Source of the DNA: Sulfuriferula sp. | GTDB lineage: Bacteria > Pseudomonadota > Gammaproteobacteria > Burkholderiales > Sulfuriferulaceae | NCBI GenBank assembly: GCA_027311185.1 | Contig: DAICZK010000030.1 | Span: 1-13,118, forward strand | Direction: 5' to 3' | DNA: 13,118 bases | In this document: piece after piece, positions 1-8,102 of the stretch | Layout: each line of letters begins with the position of its first letter | How positions within the stretch are numbered: position 1 is the first letter of the stretch | Position numbers and translations under genes: made by a program | Notes under the pieces: generated by a model | The model's database searches: none | Told to the model about the DNA's origin: nothing | What the model saw: only the letters and a program-made list of their open reading frames with translations

Positions 1-451
1 AGCCTACCAGGTAATCGAGAGCGCGACGGGCCTGTTGCGCATCGACCAGCGGCATCGCAATGGCGCGCGGGTTTTCGACCGCGTGGGTGATCGCGCTTTG
101 GGTGATTTCATGGAACTCTATTCGCGCGATAGGTTTTTTGGCCGTGGTTTTGTTTTCCTGCAAAATCTCGGACAAGTGCCAGGCAATGGCTTCGCCTTCC
201 CGGTCCGGGTCGGTTGCGAGCAGGATGCGGTCGACTTTTTTAGCGGCCTTGAGTATCGCCGCGAGGTGACGCTCATTGCGTTCGATTAGCTGGTACTTCA
301 TGGCGAAGCCGTGTTCGGTGTCGACCGCGCCGGTTTTCGGCACCAAATCGCGCACATGACCGTAACTGGCCAGAATCTCGTACTCTGCTCCCAGGTATTT
401 TTTTAGAGTCTTGGCCTTCGAGGGCGATTCGACGATGACTAACGCTGACAT
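1..451 (-). CDS. topA: DNA topoisomerase I, N-terminal part (runs off window edge)
   Basis: Type IA topoisomerase that relaxes negative supercoils by passing one DNA strand through a transient break. The 150 codons present begin MSALVIVESPSKAKTLKKYL and carry the TOPRIM domain: Glu8 in the VES motif and the acidic DPDREGEA motif at about residues 81-88 that binds Mg2+. The GHVRDLVPKTGAV segment (31-43) is also typical of the family. The catalytic tyrosine and zinc-finger domains would lie beyond the left edge, so the gene is partial only because of the window. Start chosen at the ATG complementary to 449-451, where the family usually starts; Shine-Dalgarno match is weak. It is the last visible gene of the LysM-dprA-smg-topA run, 12 bp after smg. 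A run of seven A's lies near codons 16-18. Confidence 0.96.
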   Translation of the reverse strand, partial: MSALVIVESPSKAKTLKKYLGAEYEILASYGHVRDLVPKTGAVDTEHGFAMKYQLIERNERHLAAILKAAKKVDRILLATDPDREGEAIAWHLSEILQENKTTAKKPIARIEFHEITQSAITHAVENPRAIAMPLVDAQQARRALDYLVG

Positions 452-463
452 GAAGGGTGCGGC

Positions 464-925
464 CTAATGAATGGCAAGAGCGGTGCCGTGATTGAACAGC
501 AGGTCTTCCAGTAGTGAGTAATCCTGGCCGGGGGTCTGGCTCCACAGGACGATGAGCGCAATCCATTTGATTTTTTCCAGGCTCGGTTCGCGTTCATCCA
601 AAGCCAGTACGCGGTCGATGATCCACTCGCGCTGCAAAGGATTAATAATTCCGGCGTGTTGTAAAAACAGCAGGAATCCTCGGCTTTCGGCGTCGATGCG
701 TTCAACTTCGTAAGGCGCATAAACGCGAATGGCGTGGTGTTCGGCAAGGCTGGCAGGATATTGTGTCGAGTTGAGCGAATCGAGATCCGAAAACCAGTCC
801 AGTGCCTGATCGATTTCACCGACGTTAAATCCCGCGGCGTTAAGCTTGATTGTGAGCGCGTCACGATCCGGGGCAAGCTCTATTTGCGGGTAATTCTCAA
901 ATAAAAAAATAAGTATATCGAACAT
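464..925 (-). CDS. smg: Smg family protein (DUF494)
   Basis: A 153-residue protein starting MFDILIFLFENYPQI, which is the usual N-terminus of the Smg/DUF494 family found next to dprA in beta- and gammaproteobacteria. The molecular function is not established. The sequence is acidic and helical, with a Trp/Asp-rich part (ALDWFSDLDSL, about 41-51) and a C-terminal region LEKIKWIALIVLWSQ (about 106-120). A longer open frame extends upstream to about 1330, but that extension lies inside dprA and is not homologous; the ATG at 923-925, 8 bp after the dprA stop, is the conserved start. The Shine-Dalgarno is poor, so translation may be coupled to dprA. Confidence 0.93.
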   Translation of the reverse strand: MFDILIFLFENYPQIELAPDRDALTIKLNAAGFNVGEIDQALDWFSDLDSLNSTQYPASLAEHHAIRVYAPYEVERIDAESRGFLLFLQHAGIINPLQREWIIDRVLALDEREPSLEKIKWIALIVLWSQTPGQDYSLLEDLLFNHGTALAIH

Positions 926-933
926 TATCTTTA

Positions 934-2049
934 TTAAACAATACGTTGATATAGGCCGCCGGGCAGTGTCGCTATCTGGCCCGACAACTCTCTTTCCAAC
1001 AGCATGGCGGAAAGCGCCTGAGCCGTCAACCCGCTGCGTGCGATGAGCGCGTCCAGATGCACCGGTTCGAAGCCCATTGCAAGCCATAACGGGTCGTCGT
1101 TGTCTGGCGGGACGGCGTGGTTGACCGCCACGCGCGGCCAGCGCAACTCGTCGAGGATGTCGCGGGCCGACTCGGCCAGTTTGGCACCCTGTTTTATCAG
1201 CGCATGGCAACCGCGCGCCAGCGGCGAATGGATGGATCCCGGCACTGCGAATACTTCCCTGCCCTGTTCCAGGGCCAGTCGCGCGGTAATCAGCGAGCCG
1301 CTTTGCAACGCCGCTTCGATCACCAGACATCCCAGACTCATTCCACTGATGAGACGGTTACGCCGGGGAAAATTGCCGGCGATGGAGGGTGTGCCGAGCG
1401 GAAACTCGGAAATAATCGCGCCGTTTTCGGCGATCTCGTAGGCAAGCTGCTTGTTGCGGGCCGGATAGATAATATCCAACCCGGTTCCCGTTACGGCGAT
1501 GGTGCTGGCTTTGCCGCGCAGGCCGCCCTGATGCGCCGCAGTATCGATGCCCGATGCCAGCCCGCTGATGATGGTGAGACCCGCGTCGGCCAGATGCTCA
1601 GCGAAGGCTGCTGCGTTCAGCGCGCCTTGCGGCGTGGCATTGCGGCTGCCGACGATAGCCAGACTACGCTGGGTTAATAGTTCGCGGCGCCCCTTGAGAT
1701 AAAGTACCGGAGGCGGGTCGGTGATTTCGAGCAGACGCGGCGGGTAGTCGCCGTCGGCCAGCGTAACCAGTTGATTGCCGGGTTGGTCCAGCCATTGGTG
1801 CGCGGGCGCGATGCGCTCGCTATCTGGGCCGTTGCCGATGCTTTGGGCTACAGCGGCGGGTACGTGACGCCGGAGATCAGCCAATGGCGTTGCGTAAATG
1901 CGCTCCGGGTCGCCGAACGCGGCGAGTAACGCCCGGAAAGTCTGGCCGCCCAGCCCTGGCGTGAGGGACAGGCCTAGCCAGGCGTCGCGCTCTTCAGGAT
2001 TCAGATCGCGCCGGCTCGGTTTGGGGTCGGGATCAAGGGTTGCGCACAT
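934..2049 (-). CDS. dprA: DNA-processing protein DprA
   Basis: DprA/Smf loads RecA on incoming single-stranded DNA during natural transformation and protects that DNA. The 371-residue protein shows an N-terminal helical region with the PGLGGQTFRALLAAFGD hairpin-like segment (31-47), the Rossmann-like DprA core with GSRNAT (134-139), SGLASGID (162-169) and FPRRNR (227-232), and a C-terminal winged-helix-like domain (about 320-371). Length and motif order match full-length DprA. The ATG at 2047-2049 overlaps the end of the LysM gene by 17 bp and has no clear Shine-Dalgarno, suggesting coupling. It ends with tandem stops (TAATAA). Presence of dprA is common in non-competent bacteria and does not itself show competence. 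Confidence 0.96.
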   Translation of the reverse strand: MCATLDPDPKPSRRDLNPEERDAWLGLSLTPGLGGQTFRALLAAFGDPERIYATPLADLRRHVPAAVAQSIGNGPDSERIAPAHQWLDQPGNQLVTLADGDYPPRLLEITDPPPVLYLKGRRELLTQRSLAIVGSRNATPQGALNAAAFAEHLADAGLTIISGLASGIDTAAHQGGLRGKASTIAVTGTGLDIIYPARNKQLAYEIAENGAIISEFPLGTPSIAGNFPRRNRLISGMSLGCLVIEAALQSGSLITARLALEQGREVFAVPGSIHSPLARGCHALIKQGAKLAESARDILDELRWPRVAVNHAVPPDNDDPLWLAMGFEPVHLDALIARSGLTAQALSAMLLERELSGQIATLPGGLYQRIV

Positions 2050-3040
2050 AATCCAGTAAATTGACGGAATGGCTGGTCTGCATGATGATCGCGTAGGCGA
2101 CTTTGTCGAAGACGCGATATACCATGATCAGGCCTATGCGCGAGTCGGGAAGCATAATGCCGTCGGCGCTGCCTTTGTTTTTATAGATCGCCAGCACGGT
2201 GCCTGCGTCCAGCCCGTTGCGCGCGCCTTTATTGAGAATCACTGTGTCGAATTGCCCGGCTTCCGATATGCCGCCGTAGGTGGCGATGATGACACCATTG
2301 ATCATCTGTTCGGGCGCATGCGGTACGTAACGAAACGAGTAGCTGTCGTGCGCCGGTTTGAGGCGGTCTCCCCGGCCAATCTCCTGCGTTGATGAGGTAA
2401 TCAATATCGTTTGCGGATTGCCGGGCGTAACGCTGCGCGCTTCGCCCAGATATTGTACCCGATAGCCTAGCACTTCATTGGTGTCGGGGTCGATGAGCGG
2501 AGCGCCCGGGCGCAGAATTTTCCAGTTTCGTGTTTGGCTGCCGTCGTTGGTTGCGTAAGCGTTTTCGCCAGCGCCGATGAACAGATGGTCGTCTTCGAAT
2601 CCCAGTATCCGCGGTGCTTGGTCGAGGGCGTCCTTATCCATGACGAAGGGCTGATCGAGAAAGGCATTGATGCTGGCCGTGGGAATGGGAGGAATCCCCG
2701 ATTCGTCGATGGCGGTCGAGCGAACCTTCGGGCTCAGTACGACGGTACGGAGATGGTCGCCGCGTAGCAGAGTAAGCCTGGGGGTCGGTCCGCTGGTATC
2801 GAGTACGACGATGTCGCCGGGATAAATCCAGTGCGGGTTCTTGATTTCGGCTTTATTCATGCCCCATATTTGCGGCCATTTCCATGGGTCCTTGAGGAAT
2901 TTGCCAGATATGGCCCAGAGCGTATCGCCCTTGACTACCGTGTAACGAGAGGGCGCATGGTCTTGCAGGAGCAGTTCGTCAGCGTGGCTCGATAACGTGA
3001 TCCAGCTGGTTAATAAGAGGAAAATGATAAATTTGTTCAT
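2033..3040 (-). CDS. LysM-domain envelope protein with signal peptide
   Basis: A 335-residue exported protein. Residues 1-20 form a signal peptide (hydrophobic IIFLLLTSWITL, cleavage probably after SHA). A single LysM domain follows at about 33-80 (YTVVKGDTLWAISGKFL, then the IYPGDIVVLD strand), which in this fold binds peptidoglycan. The remaining 250 residues are a beta-rich region without a catalytic motif that I recognise. LysM proteins of this layout commonly sit between def and dprA in betaproteobacteria, so the position supports the call, but no role is proven. I chose the ATG at 3038-3040, preceded by a GGGGG ribosome-binding stretch about seven bases upstream, over an in-frame TTG at 3058. 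The gene is divergent from def. Confidence 0.88.
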   Translation of the reverse strand: MNKFIIFLLLTSWITLSSHADELLLQDHAPSRYTVVKGDTLWAISGKFLKDPWKWPQIWGMNKAEIKNPHWIYPGDIVVLDTSGPTPRLTLLRGDHLRTVVLSPKVRSTAIDESGIPPIPTASINAFLDQPFVMDKDALDQAPRILGFEDDHLFIGAGENAYATNDGSQTRNWKILRPGAPLIDPDTNEVLGYRVQYLGEARSVTPGNPQTILITSSTQEIGRGDRLKPAHDSYSFRYVPHAPEQMINGVIIATYGGISEAGQFDTVILNKGARNGLDAGTVLAIYKNKGSADGIMLPDSRIGLIMVYRVFDKVAYAIIMQTSHSVNLLDYVRNP

Positions 3041-3067
3041 GCAGCCCCCAGATACCAAATGATGGTT

Positions 3068-3098
3068 TTGCCTTATTGTAGAGCAATGGACGTATAAT
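3068..3098 (+). promoter_or_regulatory. Candidate sigma-70 promoter for def-fmt
   Basis: The gap between the divergent LysM and def genes holds a perfect TATAAT at 3093-3098, about 65 bp before the def start. The best -35-like element is TTGCCT at 3068-3073, which gives a long 19-bp spacer. The -10 is good and the position suitable, but the spacer is not ideal, so this is a candidate only. On the opposite strand a TACAAT hexamer (about 3076-3081) could serve the LysM operon. Confidence 0.35.
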
Positions 3099-3163
3099 AA
3101 TTCGAGTTGGAATTAATGTTTCGTTTCGATTTTGCATGTAATTGGTTGTGTAGGCAAGTATTT

Positions 3164-3667
3164 ATGGCTAAGTTAACAATTTTGCGATACCCCGATCCGC
3201 GCTTATATACGCGGGCCAAGCCGGTTGTCACGGTAAATGCGCACATTCGGCAGTTGATAGCCGATATGGCAGAGACCATGTATGCGGCGCCCGGCATCGG
3301 CCTGGCGGCGACACAGGTGGACGAGCACATACAGTTGTTGATCGTCGACACGAGTGAGACGCAGAACGATCTGCATGTGCTGATCAATCCCGAGTTGTTG
3401 GTGACCGAGGGTAGTGCCGAGCACGAAGAAGGCTGCCTGTCCGTGCCCGGCATTTATGACAAGGTTACGCGCGCCGAGAGGGTGACCGTGCGCGCGCTGG
3501 ACGCTGACGGCGAACCTTTTGAACTGGTCGCCGAGGGTTTGCTGGCGGTCTGCATCCAGCATGAAATGGACCATTTGCTGGGCAAGGTGTTTGTGCAGTA
3601 TCTGTCACCGTTAAAGCAAAGCCGGATTAAAAACAAGCTAAAAAAGCGTGTTCAGGAAACTATGTAA
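3164..3667 (+). CDS. def: Peptide deformylase
   Basis: Removes the formyl group from the N-terminal methionine of new proteins at the ribosome. The 167-residue product has all three family motifs: GIGLAATQ (44-51), EGCLS (89-93, with metal-ligand Cys91) and HEMDH (133-137, ligands His133 and His137 with catalytic Glu134). Length matches the usual 165-175 residues. The start is the ATG at 3164 giving [12 protein letters not shown], the conserved N-terminus; in-frame upstream ATGs at 3107 and 3116 would add an unconserved extension. It lies 12 bp upstream of fmt, whose enzyme adds the group that Def removes. Confidence 0.97.
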   Translation: MAKLTILRYPDPRLYTRAKPVVTVNAHIRQLIADMAETMYAAPGIGLAATQVDEHIQLLIVDTSETQNDLHVLINPELLVTEGSAEHEEGCLSVPGIYDKVTRAERVTVRALDADGEPFELVAEGLLAVCIQHEMDHLLGKVFVQYLSPLKQSRIKNKLKKRVQETM

Positions 3668-3679
3668 GGTTATGTTTTA

Positions 3680-4609
3680 ATGCGTATTATTTTTGCAGGG
3701 ACGCCAGAGTTCGCGCGCGTGGCGCTGACTGCCCTGGATGCGGCAGGGCACGCGGTAGTCGCGGTGCTGACTCAGCCCGACCGGCCTGCGGGACGCGGCA
3801 TGAAATTGACCCCCGGCGCGGTGAAAAAGGCGGCCCTGGTCATGGGGCTGCCCGTGCTGCAACCGGAAACGCTCAAATCTGCCGCCGTCCAGGCCGAGCT
3901 TCGCGCGCTGGCGTGCGACGTGATGGTGGTCGCGGCGTACGGCCTGATTTTGCCGCAGGGCGTGCTGGATATGCCGCGTCTGGGGTGTTTGAACATTCAC
4001 GCGTCGCTGCTGCCGCGCTGGCGCGGCGCGGCGCCCATCCACCGGGCCATTCAGGCTGGTGATGCGCAAACCGGGGTGACCATCATGCAAATGGATGCGG
4101 GTCTGGATACCGGTGCGATCGTAATGCAGCGCGCGTTGGCGATTGCCGACCACGATACCACCGGTAGCCTGCACGACAAACTGGCGGCGCTGGGTGGAGC
4201 GATGATAGTCGACGCGTTGGCGGCGGCAAGTGAGTGCAGACTGACCGCGCTACCGCAGCCGACGTGCGGCGTGACTTATGCCGCCAAAGTGACCAAAGCC
4301 GAGGCGAGACTGGATTTCAGCCTGGACGCCCGCCAGCTCGCGCGCGATATCCGCGCCTTTAATCCCGCGCCCGGCGCTTTTTTTACCTGGCGTGATACTG
4401 TGGCCAAAGTGTGGCAGGCGTACGCGTGCAGCGGCAGCGGCGCGCCCGGCGCGGTGCTGGCGGCAGATAGCGGCGGCATCGTCGTCGCATGCGCGCAGGA
4501 TGCGCTATGCATGACCGAGCTGCAATCGGCCGGGGGCAAGCGCCAGAGCGCCGCCCAGTGGCTGGCTGGCCACCCCGTTGCCGATGGCGACCTGCTGCAG
4601 GTATTTTAA
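3680..4609 (+). CDS. fmt: Methionyl-tRNA formyltransferase
   Basis: Transfers a formyl group from 10-formyltetrahydrofolate to Met-tRNA of the initiator type. The 309-residue product starts MRIIFAGTPEFA and has the N-terminal formyltransferase fold with the active-site segment LNIHASLLPRWRGAAPI (Asn105, His107) and Asp143 in the GLDTGA motif; the C-terminal OB-like tRNA-binding domain occupies about 205-309. Length matches the family (about 310-315). It is cotranscribed with def. Instead of rsmB, often found downstream in relatives, it meets a convergent minus-strand gene, and the two stop codons overlap within four bases. Confidence 0.97.
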   Translation: MRIIFAGTPEFARVALTALDAAGHAVVAVLTQPDRPAGRGMKLTPGAVKKAALVMGLPVLQPETLKSAAVQAELRALACDVMVVAAYGLILPQGVLDMPRLGCLNIHASLLPRWRGAAPIHRAIQAGDAQTGVTIMQMDAGLDTGAIVMQRALAIADHDTTGSLHDKLAALGGAMIVDALAAASECRLTALPQPTCGVTYAAKVTKAEARLDFSLDARQLARDIRAFNPAPGAFFTWRDTVAKVWQAYACSGSGAPGAVLAADSGGIVVACAQDALCMTELQSAGGKRQSAAQWLAGHPVADGDLLQVF

Positions 4610-5217
4610 CTACCGTCTTCCGCGCTCGCCAGCCAGCGTGTCAGGTCGTCGAGAATCGCGTGACTGGCCTGGTTAAATGCCGCCGCCGCCCCTGCCGCGT
4701 TATAGCTCGTCAAGGGCGTATTCTGGACAAACACGCGGCGGGCGATCAGGCGCTGATGCTGGCTGTCGTACAATTGCGCGCGCAGAACGACATGTACGAA
4801 ACCGGGCTTGTTGGTCGCGTCGTGGTAAAACGACAGCAGGTTCGTAGATAGATGCCGTTCGGCGCTAACATCGCTGTTCGCGCTGACGACGCTGGCGTAG
4901 ATGTGCGTATTGGCGAGCCGGTTGAACAGCAGTTCGCTCCATCTCACGCTGGGCAGTTCGCTCCAGTGGGCGTATTGATAATGGCTGCGGGTATGCAGCG
5001 AGCGGCTAAACACCAGAAAGGAGTTGTTGTCATAACTGCTGGAGTCGGTATCTTCGATCAGCAGCGTATAAGGTCGCACGACGGGGATCGTTGCCGGGGC
5101 CGCTGGCGCATCTACGAGCACATAGACCTGGCGCGGCGGTTCGTTGGCGCCGCCACCCAGATTGACGCAGCCACCCAGCGAGGAAATCAGTAGTGCCAAG
5201 AGTAGTCTTTTGATCAT
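4606..5217 (-). CDS. ABC-type transport auxiliary lipoprotein (PqiC/DUF330 type)
   Basis: A 203-residue predicted outer-membrane lipoprotein: basic N-terminus MIKR, hydrophobic stretch LLLALLISS and lipobox LGGC with Cys17 as the lipidated residue. The mature part starts with a short Gly/Asn-rich linker, then a DUF330-like domain including a conserved-looking W-S-E-L-P-S-V-R-W-S-E-L region (about 84-95). Such lipoproteins accompany MCE transporters, as PqiC accompanies PqiB, and are thought to link the periplasmic conduit to the outer membrane. It begins 2 bp after the mlaD-like gene, with GGAG about ten bases before the ATG, and closes the transporter operon. The family call rests on lipobox, size and neighbours more than on sharp motifs. 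Confidence 0.82.
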   Translation of the reverse strand: MIKRLLLALLISSLGGCVNLGGGANEPPRQVYVLVDAPAAPATIPVVRPYTLLIEDTDSSSYDNNSFLVFSRSLHTRSHYQYAHWSELPSVRWSELLFNRLANTHIYASVVSANSDVSAERHLSTNLLSFYHDATNKPGFVHVVLRAQLYDSQHQRLIARRVFVQNTPLTSYNAAGAAAAFNQASHAILDDLTRWLASAEDGS

Positions 5218-5219
5218 GA

Positions 5220-6164
5220 TTATCGTTCTCCTGGTGCCGGTTCCGGTTTGCCGGAATTAAAAATCAGTGCCCGCGGATTGGACAGGTTCTGCCCGGTGCT
5301 GGTAATGGTGTCCGCGCTGCGGTGCACATCGGCACCGATCTGGTTGAGTTGATAGCTGGCGGCGTCGGTCAGTCGTTGCAATTGGCGCGAAATGATCACT
5401 GATTGTTGTTGCAGATCGTCGAGCGTGGTGTCGACCTTGGTGAACGTCGTGCCCGCTTTACCACCCAGGAGTTTGATCTGCTCGTCCATATCGGCGCTGG
5501 TCCGTCCCAGGCTGCTGGCGGTCTGCCTGACGGTGTCTGCGCTATCTTTGAAGCTGCGCAGCGTATCGTCCAGCGTGTGTTTGTTCGCAATCAATTGCCC
5601 GGACAGAACCTGTACATTGCGGAGAGTCTTCGCAACGGCTGCGCGGTTGTCATCGGACAGCACAAGGTTGAGTTTGTCCAGCACCTGCGCGCCGTTTTTC
5701 GCCATCTGGCTCAGGCTGGTGGTCATCTTGTCGAGATCCGAGCTACCCTCGGCTATGATAGGGTATTGCCCATTGGCCGATGTGGTGGGTAGCAACGGGC
5801 TGCTGGCATGGGGATTATGGATTTCAATCACGGCCAGCCCGGTGATGAAGCTGCGTTTGACGTACGCGCGGCTGTCGATGTGGATGGGCGCGGTTTTGTC
5901 GAGTTTGATATCGACGCGCACCGATTCCTGCTTGCCCCGCACAAACGTATAATTGGTGACCTCACCCATTTTGATGCCGCGCATGGTCACCGCGCTATTG
6001 ATGTCCAGCCCGTCCATAGACTCGTTATGAAAGTAGATGCTGTAGGGCTGGTAGGCGATCTTGCTCGCCCCGCCCATGAGCCAGATGAAGCTTGCCGCAA
6101 GCAGTAAGCTGACGGCTATGACCATGCCGCCGACAAATGTGTAATGTGCATCGTTTTCCATCAT
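5220..6164 (-). CDS. MCE-domain lipid transporter substrate-binding subunit (MlaD-like)
   Basis: A 314-residue inner-membrane-anchored protein. One N-terminal membrane helix (about 10-30, VGGMVIAVSLLLAASFIWLM) is followed by an MCE domain (about 40-117) with VTMRGIKMGEV and the VKRSFITGLAVIEI strand typical of the fold. Residues about 140-300 are polar and helix-forming with heptad-like spacing, fitting the long alpha-helical tail of extended MCE proteins and unlike E. coli MlaD, which is about 183 residues. MCE subunits form hexameric rings that carry lipids across the periplasm. Two adjacent ATGs exist (6164 and 6161); GAGG is spaced four bases from the first and seven from the second, so the second may be the true start. 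It is six bases downstream of the ATPase gene. Confidence 0.9.
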   Translation of the reverse strand: MMENDAHYTFVGGMVIAVSLLLAASFIWLMGGASKIAYQPYSIYFHNESMDGLDINSAVTMRGIKMGEVTNYTFVRGKQESVRVDIKLDKTAPIHIDSRAYVKRSFITGLAVIEIHNPHASSPLLPTTSANGQYPIIAEGSSDLDKMTTSLSQMAKNGAQVLDKLNLVLSDDNRAAVAKTLRNVQVLSGQLIANKHTLDDTLRSFKDSADTVRQTASSLGRTSADMDEQIKLLGGKAGTTFTKVDTTLDDLQQQSVIISRQLQRLTDAASYQLNQIGADVHRSADTITSTGQNLSNPRALIFNSGKPEPAPGER

Positions 6165-6170
6165 TGCGCC

Positions 6171-6989
6171 TCAAATAGTGTTTAACGTTACGTTTGATGC
6201 AGCGCGCTGGCTGGTGGTGCCGGCTATTGCGCTCCGCGTCTCCCGAGGGGCTTCGCGCGTTGCGAAATAGGCGCGCAGCCACGGATCGTCGATTTGATGT
6301 ATCTGGGCTATGCTGCCGTCGCCCAGCACTTTGCCGTCGGCCAGCACGATGGCGCGATCGATGATCGACATTAGCGTATCGAGGTCATGGGTGATCAGCA
6401 CCACTGTCAATCCCAGGCTGTCCGACAAGGCGCGGATCAGGTCGTCGAACGCGCGCGCCGAGAGCGGATCCAGCCCCGAAGTAGGTTCGTCGAGGAACAA
6501 TAATTCCGGGTCCAGCGCTAGGGCGCGCGCCAGAGCGGCTCGTTTGCGCATGCCGCCTGATAATTCGTTGGGCATTTTCAACGCAGCGCTGCCGGGCAAG
6601 CCGACCAGCGCCAGTTTCAGGCGCGCCAGTTTCAGGCAGAGCGGCTTGGGCAGATCAGTATGCTCGAAGAGCGGTGTGGCGACGTTCTGTTCGATATTGA
6701 TCGAGGAAAACAGCGCACCGTCCTGAAACAGCATGCCGAAGCGCTGCCGCAGGCTGCGTAGCTCGGCGCTACTGGCCGACCAGACATCGGTACCGAACAA
6801 GGAGATGTGCCCAGCCGTCGGCCGCAACAAGCCGATGATCTGTTTGAGCAGGGTGGATTTGCCGGTGCCGCTGCCACCGATCAGCGCTACGATTTCGCCG
6901 CGCATGACTTGCAGGCTGACACCATTGAGTATTCGGTTGCCGTCTATGTCGGTAACCAGTTGATCGACTTCTACCAGCGTTTCAGTCAT
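6171..6989 (-). CDS. MCE lipid transporter ATP-binding protein (MlaF-like)
   Basis: ABC ATPase that powers the MCE lipid transporter from the cytoplasmic face. The 272-residue product has Walker A GGSGTGKST (38-46), Q-loop Gln89, signature LSGGM (143-147; Met in place of Gln is typical of the MlaF/Mkl group), Walker B LLFLDEP (163-169) and switch His201. After the ATPase core (about 245 residues) there is a 25-residue Ser/Thr/Ala-rich tail; MlaF-type ATPases often have C-terminal extensions that contact the partner subunit. Separated by a single base from the permease gene and preceded by GGGGA, consistent with coupled translation. Confidence 0.94.
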   Translation of the reverse strand: MTETLVEVDQLVTDIDGNRILNGVSLQVMRGEIVALIGGSGTGKSTLLKQIIGLLRPTAGHISLFGTDVWSASSAELRSLRQRFGMLFQDGALFSSINIEQNVATPLFEHTDLPKPLCLKLARLKLALVGLPGSAALKMPNELSGGMRKRAALARALALDPELLFLDEPTSGLDPLSARAFDDLIRALSDSLGLTVVLITHDLDTLMSIIDRAIVLADGKVLGDGSIAQIHQIDDPWLRAYFATREAPRETRSAIAGTTSQRAASNVTLNTI

Positions 6990-6990
6990 G

Positions 6991-8097
6991 TCAGATCCCC
7001 AATTTAACCAATGTGATCGCGATTATCGCATTGAGCAGTATCACGGCGACGATGCTCTGGACTACGGTCGAGGTCGTATTCAGTCCGATGCTGCGCGCAT
7101 CGCGCGCGACGGAGAGACCCATGTAGCAGGCGATAACGCCGATAAATAGCGCGAATACCGGCGCTTTGAGCAAACCCACCAACATCGTGGGGGTATCGAG
7201 TTCCTGTTGTAACCGGTTGATAAACGCCGCAGGATTGATATTGAGTTGTTGATTGGCAATGGCCATGCTGCCCAGCAACCCGGCGATATCACCGACGAAG
7301 ACCAGCAGTGGCAGCGCGAGCAACAAAGCAAGGACGCGCGGGATGACCAATACGGCGTAGGGCGATAATCCCAATACACTGATGGCGTCGGTTTCCTCGT
7401 ATACTTTCATCGTCCCGAGCTGGGCAGTGATGGCCGCGCCGGAGCGGCCGGCGACGAGAATGGCGACGATGACCGGAGACAGTTCGCGGCAGATCGCTAG
7501 CGCAGAACCGTCGACGACAAAAATGTTCGCTCCGTAGCGCTCAGCCTGGCGCCCGAGTAAATAGGCGAAGACCAGTCCTAGCAAAAACATCATGGTGAAC
7601 ACCAGTGGAATGGCGTGGACGAATATGGCTTCGATCTGATTGACAAACTCTTTCCAGCGGAAACGGCGTGGTTGCGCAAACAGATCGAATATTTCCGTGG
7701 TCAAGATGCCGACGAAATTAACCAGATGTGCGAGGTGCCGCATTCCGGCGTCGGCGTTGCGTCCAAGTCCGGCCAGCCAATTGCGGCGTGCTGGTTCCGC
7801 CGCCTGACTGGCGTCAAAATGGCCGCGCACCAGATCCAGTATCGCTGCATGGGCGACGCTGAAGTGGACCAGACCCATGTCGGCGATGTTCACACCCCGG
7901 TCAGCCAGGCTTTGCAACAAGGCGAGCGCCCCGCTGGGGTCGAGGCTGACGATCTCGCCGCCATCAAGTTCTATCCACGCCGGCAGAGGCGCATATTGCC
8001 ACGCGGGCAAGGCATTAAGCTGGGACAGGCGCCAGTCGCCCGTTGCGTAGATATGCAGCGTATCGTTTTGCAATTCGGTGCGCAGGGTGGGCGGCAT
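6991..8097 (-). CDS. MCE lipid transporter permease with N-terminal STAS-like domain (MlaE-like)
   Basis: A 368-residue inner-membrane permease. Residues about 1-95 form a soluble domain resembling STAS/MlaB (strand IELDGGEIVSLDPSGALALLQSL at about 42-64). The MlaE permease domain follows (about 115-368), with hydrophobic segments at about 155-182, 200-220, 245-285, 308-330 and 345-366, and the family motif RELSPVIVAILVAGRSG (204-220) followed by QLGTMKVYEETDA (226-238). The STAS part probably replaces a separate MlaB. The open frame continues upstream to 8223 inside metW; I chose the ATG at 8097 because it falls just after the metW stop and precedes the STAS-like domain. There is no clear Shine-Dalgarno at that start. 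Confidence 0.88.
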   Translation of the reverse strand: MPPTLRTELQNDTLHIYATGDWRLSQLNALPAWQYAPLPAWIELDGGEIVSLDPSGALALLQSLADRGVNIADMGLVHFSVAHAAILDLVRGHFDASQAAEPARRNWLAGLGRNADAGMRHLAHLVNFVGILTTEIFDLFAQPRRFRWKEFVNQIEAIFVHAIPLVFTMMFLLGLVFAYLLGRQAERYGANIFVVDGSALAICRELSPVIVAILVAGRSGAAITAQLGTMKVYEETDAISVLGLSPYAVLVIPRVLALLLALPLLVFVGDIAGLLGSMAIANQQLNINPAAFINRLQQELDTPTMLVGLLKAPVFALFIGVIACYMGLSVARDARSIGLNTTSTVVQSIVAVILLNAIIAITLVKLGI

Positions 8098-8102
8098 GCG
8101 AT

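Noticed and set aside
464..1330. Longer 288-codon version of smg
   Set aside because: The extra 135 codons overlap dprA in another frame and lack similarity to Smg; the conserved MFDILIFLFENYPQ start is at 925.
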